Of a stretch of DNA of 64,000 bases, positions 40,287 to 51,071 are shown piece after piece. Below the pieces are notes generated by a model. That model saw only the letters and a program-made list of their open reading frames with translations. It was not told the DNA's origin and made no database searches. The stretch is taken from assembly GCA_977017575.1 (NCBI GenBank), contig CDRNVI010000060.1, forward strand, positions 1-64,000. The letters run 5' to 3'. The position numbers and the translations under genes were made by a program. The first letter of the stretch is position 1. The number at the start of each line of letters is the position of its first letter. Source of the DNA: Paramoeba atlantica (taxonomy: Eukaryota; Discosea).

Positions 40287-40710
40287 TCAATTCAAAAAAT
40301 AATAATGTTTCCATTCAATCAACGCAGCGTGAGCGTCACGCACTGATTCAATTGTGGCATTCGCGTCGCCTCGATGCAGTATACGACTGCATGTGCTCGG
40401 ATGCAGTGAGAACATATAACATAAATCGGCCTGATTGAAAGTGCCGATACTGTGTAAAATTTTTAACGTGAAAACTCCTGTTTCACTTAACCCCCCTCTA
40501 CCTGTACAAACAATCGGCAAACCAAGACGTTTTTTGTTGCGTTTCTTCATGGGACGCTCGGCTCGCTTTTTCTGGGGAGAAGGAACACCGCCGGTATTGG
40601 TGATACACAGTCTCCTCAGTGCAGCCATGGTGACAAGAAGTTTTTGTTGCTCTTTTTGTTGAGCTTTGAGAGCGGTTTGTATCTCAACGTATTTTGTTTT
40701 TGGTGTGAAC
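40287..40710 (-). pseudogene. Unassigned Lys-rich ORF with helix-turn-helix-like end
   Basis: The minus-strand frame is open from about 40710. It reads a Gln/Lys coiled segment (ALKAQQKEQQKLLVT), ATG at 40628, a basic stretch (PQKKRAERPMKKRNKKR) and LKILHSIGTFNQADLCYMF, which looks like an HTH. It could be the DNA-binding N terminus of a transposase whose remainder is lost. It follows directly on a LINE tail. Confidence 0.3.
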
Positions 40711-40730
40711 CCCCTAGGCCCACCGGAAGC

Positions 40731-40890
40731 CTACCCCCTAACACCGCGACGGTACCAATCTTGTACCGCCGCCTGAACGATTTGAGAGTTGCCTTTCTGT
40801 ATGGCCACCCCTATGGTCATAAGGATGTGGGAAAGTCATCCGTTCTTGTCAGATGTGTGGGCCCTGGCCACCTTGTTAAGGAAATTTAGG
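40731..40890 (-). mobile_element. 5'-truncated LINE tail, copy 1
   Basis: The minus strand reads LNFLNKVARAH and then IVQAAVQDWYRRGVRG before TAG at 40731-40733. It is the same C-terminal sequence as at 49823-50190, with the stop at the same place. It resembles the RNA-binding C terminus of non-LTR ORFs (pattern: ..iq.gNaq.i..a.). It is short and contains at least one more lesion. Confidence 0.45.
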
Positions 40891-40892
40891 GT

Positions 40893-41662
40893 CCAAATCA
40901 TCATGTACATGCATGTCCTCTTCATCTTCATCCTCATCAACGTCCTCATCTTCATACTCATCAACGTCATCTTCATCCACATCACAGTAGAGAAATCGAG
41001 TTCGACATCCGTTCGAGACTGTAATGTTTGTTTGCAGAAAGTCGTAAGACAAATACTTCTTCAGAATCGTGAAATCGTTTTAGAAGATTGCGATACTTAC
41101 GTTTAACTGTGCGAAGCTCCTTTTTCTGAGCGAATCTGTTATCTTCAATGACTCTCAGAAGCGTAGAAGCGTCGGGAATGATAGAAAAATGCTCGGCAAC
41201 CGCTAGCGTATTGGTTACCTCACAGGAAGATTCGGGCGAGTTAATGACCCCGGGAGAAGAAGCCATACCAAGTTCCATAATCTTTTTTAAGGCAAAAGCA
41301 TCTTCCAGAAGTTGCGCATCGAACAGACAGCGCTTTCGAAATCCTCAACGGGAACGAATTCCGTCTCGTCTCGAAAACGCTCCGCAGTCTTCGTCTTTGT
41401 CATCTGCATGGCGCTCAACGCCCTTGAGAGAAGCATAAATGGAAATGCTCTCTTCTTCACTCCACTCATCCTCGCAAGTAGAGGAACTTTCTTCATCGCT
41501 AGGTTCCCAGTCTGGGTCGTCGCTGGCTGAAAGGGCCAGGTCGGAGTTCGTAGCGGTATCGGTAGAAGAAGTAGAAGAAGCGTCAGAAAAGGTTGGCCGA
41601 CTGTGATCGGACTCGGAGTCAAGAAGAGAAGGCGTGACTGGGATTATGTCACGAAATGGCAT
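40893..41662 (-). pseudogene. Unknown acidic protein gene, broken
   Basis: ATG at 41662 (MPFRDIIPVTPSLL) is followed by a Ser/Asp/Glu-rich segment (DDPDWEPSDEESSS). A TGA at about 41342-41344 interrupts the frame, which continues as RKRCLFDAQLLEDAFALKK and a Lys-rich helix (KKELRTVKRKYRNLLKRF). Near 41050 the sensible reading moves to another frame (LSYDFLQTNITVSNGCR) and ends in an Asp/Glu run up to about 40895. The acidic ends around a coiled core recall accessory proteins of DNA transposons, but no family is recognised. Confidence 0.4.
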
Positions 41663-42320
41663 GTTAGGATAAATAAAAAAAATCGAGCTCAACGAAAAAA
41701 AGTGATAAGGTTAAGAAAAATTGATTATATTTTTAATATTTTCGGTAAAGTTAAGAATCACGAGTTTAAAGCAATTTTCCGACGTTCTCTCTAGGGGTTC
41801 ACTCATTTTGCTTTTTATACGACCAGAATTGGACTTCAGACGCAAAATTAAAGTACGTTGCATTGTTTTCGCATGGGGGTGTAGCAATAAAATTCATCGA
41901 TGCCCAAACGTGGACAAAAATGGGAGAAAAGTCAATAGAATAACCGAATTTGATCAATGAAAGATCATTTTTGTTTCTAGAAATTTATGTGAAAAACGGA
42001 GAAAAATTCAAAAAATTGGGGTACATTTTCACCATAGAATACCCAAATTTTTTTTTGGTATTTTTTTCGTCAAAATGAAATTGATTTCATTTTTTTCCCG
42101 AAAACATCCGAACTTGGCGGACCCCTCCTGCGGATGCGCGGGAGGGTCACCCCCGGGTAGAGGGGTGGAAAATGCGCGACAAGACCCCGGCTACCCCTTT
42201 TGCGGTTTTTTTTTGGAAAAATATTTTTTTCAAAAAAATTTGCTCGACCATGCCCCCCCTAGACCCCCATTTTTTTTGATTTTTTTTGATAATGCGAATT
42301 TATGTAAGAAATTTTGAAGA
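41663..42320. repeat. AT-rich region and GC-core repeat (family B)
   Basis: 42120-42260 matches 8060-8165 (GGGTCACCCCCGGGTAGAGG and GGTGGAAAATGCGCGAC). It ends in long T runs and ATGCCCCCCCTAGACCCCC. There is no gene. Confidence 0.55.
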
Positions 42321-42330
42321 ATGTGTACTT

Positions 42331-43430
42331 ACAGTAACTAACAAAAGTGTTCAAATGTTTTCACAAATTTTAATGTTTTTATATTTTACAAAAGAGATGC
42401 AGAGGATAATGCAGTAGTATATTACAGTAGTGTAGGCTGGAGTAGTGCTTACATTCCCACGTACTTAGACTTCATCAACGATCTTACAATAAAAAACTAT
42501 GAAAGATATAATGCGATCCCAACACTTGAACACTTTTTTCACTTTTTTGAGATTATTTTTTTTTGACCAAAACTTTGCCTTACTTCACCCTTACCAAACC
42601 AAAATGACCAAAACTTAATACTTCGTAAGTCCCCCCTTCGCCCTAATTACTGCCCTTAAACGACGGGGCATGCTGCGGACAAGAGGAAGACATGCACTCG
42701 GAGGAAGGCCTGCCCACGCTTTTTGGGCGCGTTCCCAAAGTTCCTACGGGAGGATCTGGATGATCCGCAGTCGACTTTTTGAGCTCGCCCCATAGGTGCT
42801 CTATGGGATTTAAATCGGGAGATTGCGGGGGCCAGTCTAGGGCACACAATTCTTGTAAACGAAGGAATTCCCGGGCCTTCTTACTCGTGTGCTTTGGATC
42901 ATTATCTTGTTGGAAGATGATCCGGTCCTTCATGACTTCCAACTTGTGGAGGGAAGGAGACAAATTCTGTTGAAGTATTTGAACGTACTGTTCAGCATTC
43001 ATGTTGCCATGAACCAGAGCAATGGAGCCCACGCCGTGAGCCATCATACACCCCCATATCATGATGGATCCCCCACCGTACTTCACGGTGCTGTGTGTAT
43101 TTCGCTCTGAAAGTGCTTCCCCAAAGCTCACCCACGCCCACCGGCTGCCATTCGACTCGAAACGGCAGATCTTACTTTCATCAGTGAAAAGCACACGGCT
43201 CCAGTCGGCGTTCTTCCAATGCTCATACTTCTTTGCAAAGGCAAGACGTAGAGCTTTGTGACGCTTCGTAAGGTGGGGTTTCCGTAATTTCTTCTTCCCC
43301 TTCAAACCACGCTTCCGAAGGGAAACCCGAATGGTTTGGGGCGAAACATCTGCAACCCCCTCATCTCTCAACCTTTTACTGGTCGCGACTGCATCCTTAG
43401 TTGCACCGCTGGTGATGATGAAAACGCATT
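42331..43430 (-). mobile_element. Tc1-2: decayed Tc1-like transposon
   Basis: The left end TTACAGTAACTAACAAAAGTG and TTCAAATGTTTTC matches the left end of Tc1-1 at several positions. No matching right end is found up to 43600, so the 5' side is lost or diverged. Confidence 0.7.
42618..43430 (-). pseudogene. Tc1-2 transposase (DD34E), truncated and frameshifted
   Basis: The frame continues upstream of 43371 without an ATG (ATKDAVATSKRLRDEGVADV), so the first HTH is missing. The catalytic residues remain: FTDESKICRF, QQDNDPKHTS and NPIEHLWGEL. Near 42740 one base is missing after DPPVG; the rest (ELWERAQKAW up to AKGGLTKY) lies in the next frame and stops at about 42618. It is a paralog of Tc1-1, not a copy of it. 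Confidence 0.85.
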
Positions 43431-44670
43431 TAAATGCTTTTATACGAGGAGCGCGAAGTATTCATCATTACCAATGATGTATGTCAAATGATAATCTCTA
43501 TTTACCTAATAAGAATAGTTGTATACCTCTTTATTGCTATATCTACATAAATTCATACTGCCCTGTTCGTCTAACGTCCACGCCCACCGTTCTCACCCGC
43601 CCTCTTGACCATGTAGTTTACAGTTTAGATTATATTCGTGTCGTATTATGAGTAAACACGGCGCCGCGAGGCATTCCGGGTAAAAGTAGCGCAAAAACAT
43701 GTACGACTGAAGAGCGAGCCTGAAGAACGAGCGAATGGGTGGACGCGGGCTACCCACTCGTAAGTCCATAAGCCACATAAACAAGCAAGTATAGTATCAC
43801 CCCGTTACAATCTCTTGGTTGTACCGTGCCGAACATAATTACGCCCGTACATAATTACGCCCAACTTAATTACGCCCAAACTTAATTAAGCCCAAATGGG
43901 TTGGTCAGGCTGCGGGCGATCCCCCCCGATGCCATCACCCTGCAGGGGGATCGAGGAAAATACCGGTGAAACGGTACCGGCGAAACGAGCTTCGCCTGTT
44001 TTGCCCACCTTTACCTTCAACCAGTTCAACGTGTGAGAGAAAAGCTAAAACGATCATTGAAAGGAGTCTGAGACGGAATCATGAAATTAATTTTTTCCGA
44101 TTTTTCCCCCAAAATGACAAAAAATTAATTATTTCCTTAATTAATGTTGCCTTAATTACCATTAATTGAAATTTCTACGGTACGTGGGTAAAAAGAATTT
44201 TAGAAAAAATCTATAGGATTTCTGAAAAATCCTCTCATTCCAATAGTAAATTAAGTAGCGCCTGGACATCAATCTCTTCTTAACTTTCAGATGGTGTTTT
44301 GTTCTGACGAAAACTCATCAAGCACTACCTTCGGAATCGTAAAGTTATCTATAAAAAATGGAAGATTCTTTTTCAAAAGATTTAGAAAACAGTTTATCGA
44401 ACATAACGTTTGTTACGCTCAAACTTACTTACACTCAAACTTAATTAAGCCCAAATAAATAAATATAAAGAATAGGTAGTAGAAGGGGAATAGATTGCGT
44501 CAGGCGAACAGAGGCGAACCGACCCCGAACCTGAATGGTTTCACTCCTCTTAACGCGGGAGGAAAAAGTCACCGGGAATCCCAATAACTAAAAGTCCCCG
44601 GGAATCCCAATAACTACAACTAACCACGCGTATTATCCCTGAAGCCACGAAAGCGGACTGACGTGTATGT
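43431..44670. other. 1.2-kb region without a recognised gene
   Basis: A series of ACTTAATTAAGCCCAAA- and CATAATTACGCCC-like segments occurs at 43838-43900 and again at 44425-44455, perhaps the two ends of one unknown element. A 16-bp direct repeat CCCGGGAATCCCAATA lies near 44595. No ORF is convincing. Confidence 0.4.
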
Positions 44671-44679
44671 CTATTGTTT

Positions 44680-45135
44680 TCTTCAACATCAATCGCCTTT
44701 TCTATTCTCCGGGACCCGCTTCAAACAGTATCAGTATTCATAAAATCAATGAAGCACATGTAAAGGAAGCCATTATTCAGCGAGGAAAAGATCTCTTGTC
44801 GAAGAAAATACTGAATGCCAGCGCTCTCTTTGATCTTGGAAAAATACAAAACGTTGAGCATACCGTCTCGGGTAGCCTAGGACAGGTGAAATTACCTTTC
44901 AGTTTCCTCGCCGTCCAATCGATGGTAACGATTTCATCATCTGAAGTACAAACGACGCCGGCCCACAAGCATGCCTGTGTTTCATTCTTGGTAACGTTTT
45001 CTCGAGATGCTCAATAAATTGTGTCATTTGTATGTCTTATGAGAGGATGGCTTCCCGCACTTTACCCAGACGTGTTCGAATCTTGGGTGAATCAGCGAGA
45101 GCAGCTCTTGTAATGAGCTGCTCTAGAGATGACAT
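44680..45135 (-). pseudogene. LRR-7: decayed paralog of LRR-10
   Basis: ATG at 45135 (MSSLEQLITRA) is followed by RTRLGKVREAILS. A TAA replaces the Gln of LRR-10's LSQDMQMAQF, and a frame change follows near TLP. The Cys module (ACLWAGVVCT) and DEIVTIDW strand lie in the second frame, up to about 44777. The match stops before any complete LRR. The similarity to LRR-10 (53985-54818) is closer than to any other member, so the pair arose by a later duplication. Confidence 0.8.
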
Positions 45136-45303
45136 TGACGTTTAATAAAGAATAGTGATGATAACGTGCGTTGCGTGCTTGGTATATGGTAGTCCCTTTT
45201 CCCCGCACCTATTTTCCCTTTACCGACTTTTCTCTACCGACTTTCCCCCTACCGATTTCTCCTTTTCTTTTTGTTGTCCACCCAACCTTTGCCCAGCTAC
45301 CGT

Positions 45304-45714
45304 ATGCCGCAGTGCCCCATCGAATGCGCAGTAAAGGACCCTTGTATTCAGTGTCACAGGGTTTCAGTCCTCATAGGTTCAAACTACTGTCCGTTGTGCA
45401 ATTCTCCTCAAGATGGAAAACGACTTTCGGCCAACACCCTAGACCACAAAGACTGCGCTGGTAGGAAGCTTTTGTTGGTTCTAGGTGACTCAATATTTGA
45501 AATTGATCAAAAGTTTGTTCAGCATGTTCAGGGTGAGATCATGGACAAACTTGGTAATTCAATGGAGAATGATCCTACTGAACTTCTTTCTATCCGGGAT
45601 GAGCTTGTTCAACTGCGGATTCTCAAAAAGGGATTCGAAAGCACAAGCAAAATTATGAAAATTAAGAGTTCCGTAAACCAAAGAATTTATTTAATATATC
45701 TTTCTTTCCTGTAA
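45304..45714 (+). CDS. Unknown protein with zinc-ribbon-like N terminus
   Basis: ATG at 45304 gives 136 residues. The N terminus has Cys pairs (CIQC and CPLC, 12-15 residues apart) after CPIEC, suggesting a zinc ribbon. A mixed alpha-helical segment follows (FVQHVQGEIMDKLGN and LLSIRDELVQLRILKKG). It is on the plus strand, unlike the host-type genes, and 470 bp upstream of a DDE_4 transposase remnant on the same strand, so it may be that element's DNA-binding part. This is inference only. Confidence 0.35.
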   Translation: MPQCPIECAVKDPCIQCHRVSVLIGSNYCPLCNSPQDGKRLSANTLDHKDCAGRKLLLVLGDSIFEIDQKFVQHVQGEIMDKLGNSMENDPTELLSIRDELVQLRILKKGFESTSKIMKIKSSVNQRIYLIYLSFL

Positions 45715-46149
45715 TAAAATCGTCATAATCTTTCCTCTGCTTGATACTGAAGCTTGGCCGTATTGAAACCCGGGAATACACCTCTGACACACCCCTTAAA
45801 ACATCTGAAATCTGTGACGCACAACCAGATATACCCCGCGATACACCTGATGCTCCCTACGTCCGAGTAGGGATATTCCGAGTTGTCCTTACGCGGTTCA
45901 AGACATCGCGCTCTCACCTTTTTTAAACTCCATTATCCCTTTGAAGAAATTTTTGCGAGTTTTCATTTTTTGCAGTGGTGGTAGCTAAGACATTATATCA
46001 GAACTCGTGTCCTTGAAATTTGGAACCGGTTGGTCTCAATGTTCTTGTTCTGACAAGAACAACAAAGACCCGAGCTTCTTGAAAACCTGCATTCCGATGT
46101 GAAGGATACATGGCTTTGGATTCTGATATTTTACACCATGAATCAAACA

Positions 46150-46728
46150 CAGTTCTTCCTTTTAGGATAAGGATATAAACGTGGTGATGGACACAGTGCC
46201 ACTGCACGTTGATAGCTTGCCTCACTGCTATCAGCCAAAATATGCTACACATGTTGTGAAAGCTCTTGTAGCATGTACAATGTCTGGACACGTTTGCTTC
46301 ACAACAGACACATTGCACTGTGGAGCCTCATCCGACGCCGTTATTAATAACTGTAGTGGTATTTTAGATTTTCTGGGACGTAATCATCTTCGCGCTCTTG
46401 CTGATGGGGAATTTAACGGCAGTCTTACCGATATAGACTAATGGTACCCCATTCTAAAGCCAAAGTTTGTTGTTCGAAGCGAACAAAATCTAAGTCTACG
46501 CAAAAACATCATGATTCAGAAGCAGAGAGTAAAATGTACTTCAATGAGAAGTTGGCTCACTTTAGAGCGCGGGTCGAACACATTTTTTCTCGTTCGTGCT
46601 GCGGCAAATGGCTCGCTTTTAAACAGTGGACTCGTAGTCCAGATTTTCTTTACTACGCCTTTTCGTGCGCTCTCATGGTACATAACATCGAAGTGTTACG
46701 TTCCCCTAACATAACATGGAAGGGTTAA
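46150..46728 (+). pseudogene. DDE_4 (IS4EU/Harbinger-like) transposase remnant
   Basis: The first frame reads VVMDTVPLHV (first Asp), QPKYATHVVKALVACTMSG, CSGILDFLG and ALADGEFNG (second Asp). The pattern matches the DDE_4 order 'YK.H.T.K.LV...G...F.S', 'SG.LD.L' and 'ADRGF'. At 46439 it meets TAA, overlapping the start of a second frame with HFRARVEHIFSR (catalytic Glu helix) and PDFLYYAFSCALMVHN. One frame change therefore breaks it. The terminal repeats were not found. No N-terminal DNA-binding domain is joined. Confidence 0.65.
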
Positions 46729-46925
46729 CTTGAGGACCACGCGACGGAGCCATAGGCTACGTCATAGGAATCCCTGCGTGCGACCGGCGTTGAATGTGCT
46801 AATGGCCGTCGCACGACAGGCATCTCTCTCTGCAGGCCTTTGTATGAAAAAATAACACGACGAAAATAAGTCTACAATAAATATTATTAGAGGCCCAAAT
46901 TATCAATAATTCCGCTACTATGGGC
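46729..46925. other. Short spacer
   Basis: No gene or shared repeat is seen. Confidence 0.3.
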
Positions 46926-46929
46926 AGTG

Positions 46930-47640
46930 GTTTAATACGTTTTAGGAGTCGATTTTGGAAAATTAAGGTTTTTTACGTTTTTTGGCCAAAAATGTTTTCT
47001 TCTGTAAGCCCCTTTTTTTTTTGGAAATTTCGAATTTATCAGACCCCTCCTGCGTGTACCAGAGGGGTCACCTCCAGGTGTGAGGGTAGAAAATCATCGC
47101 CGCGGCATACTCGAATACTTCCTTTTGAAAAACAACAAAAAAACAGAGCGCGTATGCCTCGCCCTCTGGACCCATTTTTTGAATTATTGTCCTATTTTTA
47201 GACCACCGGAGCCCCCTTTATGTTCTGTTCAAAATGTTTTAGGAGCAAAAATTGTGATACCCCCGTTCCAAAATACATTGATATTAAAAATGTATAGCGG
47301 AAGTGCCCGGCTTCTTCCACCTTTTTACAGCAGAGGCGAGTATCGTGGCGGTTCCTTTCGAAATAGCGATATTTATGGCTTGCAGAGCGTGACGCAGGAA
47401 ACTTGTCCTGTAATTCGTATATGCCACGATTTCTTTTACTAGAAGTATGGTTCTGGACCCATTTTTGTTCCATCATTGGGTTTTTGTTTCATTTTTGGAC
47501 CACCGGGGCCCCTTTTTTCTGTTCCCTTATTGTTATTGTTTTACTTTATTACTGTGTTCGTCTTTATATTTTCACTGTTTTCATTCGTTTTTTTTCGATA
47601 ATCGAGGGTAGAGCGGTAGTTATACAACCACCGCAACTGT
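46930..47640 (-). repeat. GC-core repeat (family A), inverted, two overlapping partial copies
   Basis: It starts CGTTTTAGGAGTCGATTTTG and contains ATCATCGCCGCGGCATACTC and AGACCACCGGAGCCCCCTTT. A second GGACCACCGGGGCCCCTTTT follows (47500) before the ATAATCGAGGGTAGAGCGG end. About 270 bp of unrelated sequence separates the two CCACCGG modules. Confidence 0.7.
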
Positions 47641-47960
47641 AATTTGTACTGTGTAACAAGAAAACATAAATACGGGGGTGCATCCGTGTGGTGCATCTCA
47701 AAACAAAACTCTTCGAGAGCTCTCAAATGCGTTATTATTTTCCAGAACTTCTTTCTAAGTAGATGTTTTTAAATAGACTTCTTTTTAAGTAGATGTAACT
47801 AATAGTTTACATGTGCCTGTATCATACAGGTTATATACATACAGGCTGTATATGCAATACCTTCAAAACCTACTGTATGAAGTTGCGTAACTACACATGA
47901 AGCTGTGAACTATACATGAAGCTGCGTAAGGTCATTCTGTGTAAGGTCATGTATAGTCAT

Positions 47961-48827
47961 TCACTCGGAAGCCTTCTTCTGAGAAATTTTCGTGTTTGCA
48001 TAACGAAACGCGTAAGGTCGTGTCAAACGCTTTGGTAAAAACGACTCGTCAAAAACACCGCAGAGTTCTTCGTTGCCGTTCAAGTACAAGGAGTCCATCT
48101 TCTGAGGGAGGTGATCCAAGTCTAGCTCGCCATAAAGTTGGTTGCCGTCTAATAGAAGGAATTCTAAACTGAGAGGCAAGTGCGCTAAATCAGGGGCCCT
48201 TGTAAACTTGTTGTCGCTCAGATACAACATCCGTAGCCTAGGAGGCAGTGTATAGAAGTTTAAGCCACCAGTCAATCTGTTCGAGCATAGGTGCAGTTCA
48301 CACAAGCTTTTGGGGAGTGCTGTGAGATCGATCTCACCATAAAAAAGATTTGTGCCCAAATTCACGTAACGTATATTTTCCGGAAGGTGTGACAAGTCTA
48401 ACAATCCATCAAAATGGTTGACCATTATCTGCATCACATCCAATTGTGAAGGTAATATTTGAAGCGGAATCTGACCATTCAGATCATTCCGATATGCATT
48501 CATCGTGCTAACGGTGCGGGGCAAGTAGTCCCAACGAAAAGATCCGCTCAACTTTTGATCGTGCCAATTCAGGGTGCACACTTCCTTTTCCGCCCTACAT
48601 ATCACGCCATACCATTCACATGCTGGAGTAGTTGTATTCCAATTCTTCAAAGGAGAATATTCAGAGGATTTCTTAGCAAACGTAACATTGGCAATAAACC
48701 GGGCGAGGTCGTACTCTTGAGGTAATGCCAATCTTCCTACCTTTGACGGAGCCGTTCGATACATCGTGGTCGTACGAAGTTCTGTTGTGCCGGAAGTATC
48801 TTGTGAACTTGAGAACAGCAACATCAT
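47961..48827 (-). CDS. LRR-8: leucine-rich repeat protein
   Basis: ATG at 48827 gives 288 residues, the longest intact member starting with ATG. A short hydrophobic start (MMLLFSSS) is followed by KVGRLALPQEYDLARFI, the Cys module TPACEWYGVICR, a VCTLNW strand and about eight LRRs (for example LPPRLRMLYLSDNKFTR and LPLSLEFLLLDGNQLYG). The C-terminal unit NEELCG is followed by RYANTKISQKKASE. The signal peptide is weak in this frame. Probably extracellular; function unknown. Confidence 0.82.
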   Translation of the reverse strand: MMLLFSSSQDTSGTTELRTTTMYRTAPSKVGRLALPQEYDLARFIANVTFAKKSSEYSPLKNWNTTTPACEWYGVICRAEKEVCTLNWHDQKLSGSFRWDYLPRTVSTMNAYRNDLNGQIPLQILPSQLDVMQIMVNHFDGLLDLSHLPENIRYVNLGTNLFYGEIDLTALPKSLCELHLCSNRLTGGLNFYTLPPRLRMLYLSDNKFTRAPDLAHLPLSLEFLLLDGNQLYGELDLDHLPQKMDSLYLNGNEELCGVFDESFLPKRLTRPYAFRYANTKISQKKASE

Positions 48828-49820
48828 AAAAACAGGGCTAATTTTGAGTAATTACGTTTTACTAAAACGTTTTGTCTTTCCTAATTTCTTCACGCCAATA
48901 ATGTCATAGGTCATTACACCGTGTCGAAGTGACAAGCTGGTAATGATTGAGGGGCTGCGGATGAAACCTCGCGAAACTCAGCCAAAATACCTCAAAGCCA
49001 TGTTCAAGTGTTTGTCGTCCAACAACTCAGCAAATAAAATAAAATGGAAATACAGCAATACTCAGTGCTAGATAAATTCATTTTAACGCCTTTCAAAAAT
49101 CAGTTCAACAACGCCACAACCATGATAGCATTGGTTCTCTTCATTGAAATTTTTAAGAGATCTATTAATGTATGAGGCATACTCATACTGAGGATTCACG
49201 CACAATGAACCATACATGAGAACCAATGCAATCTGCACCGCATCTTTTATTTTTCAAAAGGGTCAGAAGACGTGAAAAAAGAGTTCTTTGTCTTACAATT
49301 GCTTTACTCTATACTATTTAACTTTAATTATTAGAATTACTATTTTTAAAATGTGACAGATAACTAGGGAGGGTGGTCGACGAAAAAAAAATCGAAGTGC
49401 CAAAAAGGGACAGATAACTAGGGGGAGGGGTGACTGATAACTAGGGGGAGGGGTGACTGATAACTAGGGGTGGTACAGTATGCGTGTACATAAATCAAAA
49501 AAGCACTTCGCTAAAATATGGCATAGATAATCAATATTTTCCGGTGATCACCCCTACAAAATTATTGTGCATGCGAAACCTCGGTGAAACCTCGCGACCC
49601 GCAGCCCCTCAATTCTTGAAAACCGAAAAGTAGGATGTACGAAACGCTGGAGGAAAAAATATATTTTTCAAAAATTTGGTCTCAATATGTAGAGTAGTGC
49701 ACAGCGACATGTACCCCCTTTACAGGTTTTGTTTGCATACCACCGTTTTTCGACCCAATCCGGTCCTTTTCACTCGTGGACACATGTATCATATTTTTCC
49801 CCGTAAATCCTAACCCGCTC
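48828..49820. other. Intergenic region with CTAGGGGG tandem repeats
   Basis: At 49357-49480 the unit GATAACTAGGGGGAGGGGTGACT is present three times, with two exact neighbours and diverged flanks ending GGTGGTACAGTA. The units resemble the inner arm of the palindrome at 6563-6706. There is no ORF. Confidence 0.45.
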
Positions 49821-49822
49821 CC

Positions 49823-50190
49823 CTACCATCGTACCCCGCGGCGGTACCAATCTTGCACCGCCGCTTGAATGATCTGGGCATTGTCCCTCTGAATGGCCAC
49901 CCCTGTGCCATTAACCCAGGCACCCAACTTTGTCCCACGCGTGGGCACCGGCCACCTTATTGAGGAAGTTCAGTCTCTGGGTCCGGGATGCCGTAGGTAG
50001 TGAAGGCCAGGGGGTAGAATTCCACCCCCCTAACGAGCGCCATATGATCACGCGCGCCGTTTGTTGGCCTCCGCCATCCTTAGGGTGTGGGACGGCTCAG
50101 CCGCCTCCCTGTTCACGGGGGATGGGGCCGGTCGATTGACTACTTTGACATCCACGAGGACGGTATTCTGTCCCAGTTAGGAACACGCTG
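49823..50190 (-). mobile_element. 5'-truncated LINE tail, copy 2
   Basis: The minus strand reads a segment like the LINE C-terminal region (ALVRGVEFYPLAFTTYG, then in another frame RLNFLNKVAGAHAWDK and NAQIIQAAVQDWYRRGV) up to TAG at 49823-49825. It shares its C terminus and stop with 40731-40890. One frame change lies near 49965. The family is not resolved. Confidence 0.5.
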
Positions 50191-50471
50191 TACGTCCTAC
50201 ATGTTATCATACCTACACAAAAAAATTAAGAAATTAGAAAAGAACCATTTCTCGAAGTAAATTTGTGCCAAGTACACGAAGTACTTTAGATGAGTGTTAG
50301 TGTGTCTGGTCATTCTTTTTATTATTTCACAAGAATTAAGCTACTGAAAACATAAAATGAAAAGATACCACTGTCCAGATTACGATAACGCCCAGTACAT
50401 TGTGTATATTGCGAACGTAGAGACATCTCAATGAATATAAAAAGACATCCCATATTGGTGCTTCTCTCGGC
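50191..50471. other. Spacer downstream of LRR-9
   Basis: AT-rich, no feature seen. Confidence 0.3.
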
Positions 50472-51071
50472 TCACCAAGGTAATTCTGCATAGCCCTGAA
50501 TGCCTGTACCTCCTGCGGCAAATGCACTACGTGATCTTAGTGCAGGAGGTAAATCACAGGCCCTCAAATCACACGCGAGAAGTTTATTCTGGTCAAGACG
50601 CAGCCATTCCAGATTACCAGGTAACATATTTAACTTCACTGAACCGTGAAAGTCATTATTGTTGAGGATCACGTCTCGTAAAGAAGAAGGCAGGTTGGTG
50701 AAATCGGGTGTCCCGGAGAACGCGTTCCGCCCGAGATTAAAATATCGAAGTCCGTCGGGGAGAAATTTCCAGCCCACCTCCCCGGTGAGCTTATTGTCCT
50801 CCACACTGAACTCCACAAGAGACTGAGGGAAGTATTCCCAACGCAAGGCCCCCATTAAGTGACGACGTCCCCACTGAATGTCACGAACAGCGACACGTTC
50901 GCCAACGTCACCGCTCCAGGGACACGATACGCCAATCCAGTTGTAGACCGCTGTCTCGGAATTCCAACTGGGATGTGGATTGCGTACATCCTGGATCAAT
51001 TACGTCAGTTGGTATTCTTGGGGAAGCGCTGCACCCCTGACCTTAGCGGGACGGGTCGTCGGGGTGTCCAT
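50472..51071 (-). pseudogene. LRR-9: leucine-rich repeat gene with one stop codon
   Basis: ATG at 51071 opens MDTPTTRPAKVRGAALPQEY. TAA at 51000-51002 replaces a residue of the usual LAxLIQ segment; the same frame then runs 175 codons to 50472. It reads SWNSETAVYNWIGVSC (in which the first Cys of the module is Tyr-Asn), a VRDIQW strand and five LRRs (for example LPSSLRDVILNNNDFHG), ending in GIQGYAELPW. It has a single visible nonsense lesion but an altered Cys module and a short C terminus, so loss is probably not brand new. Confidence 0.85.
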
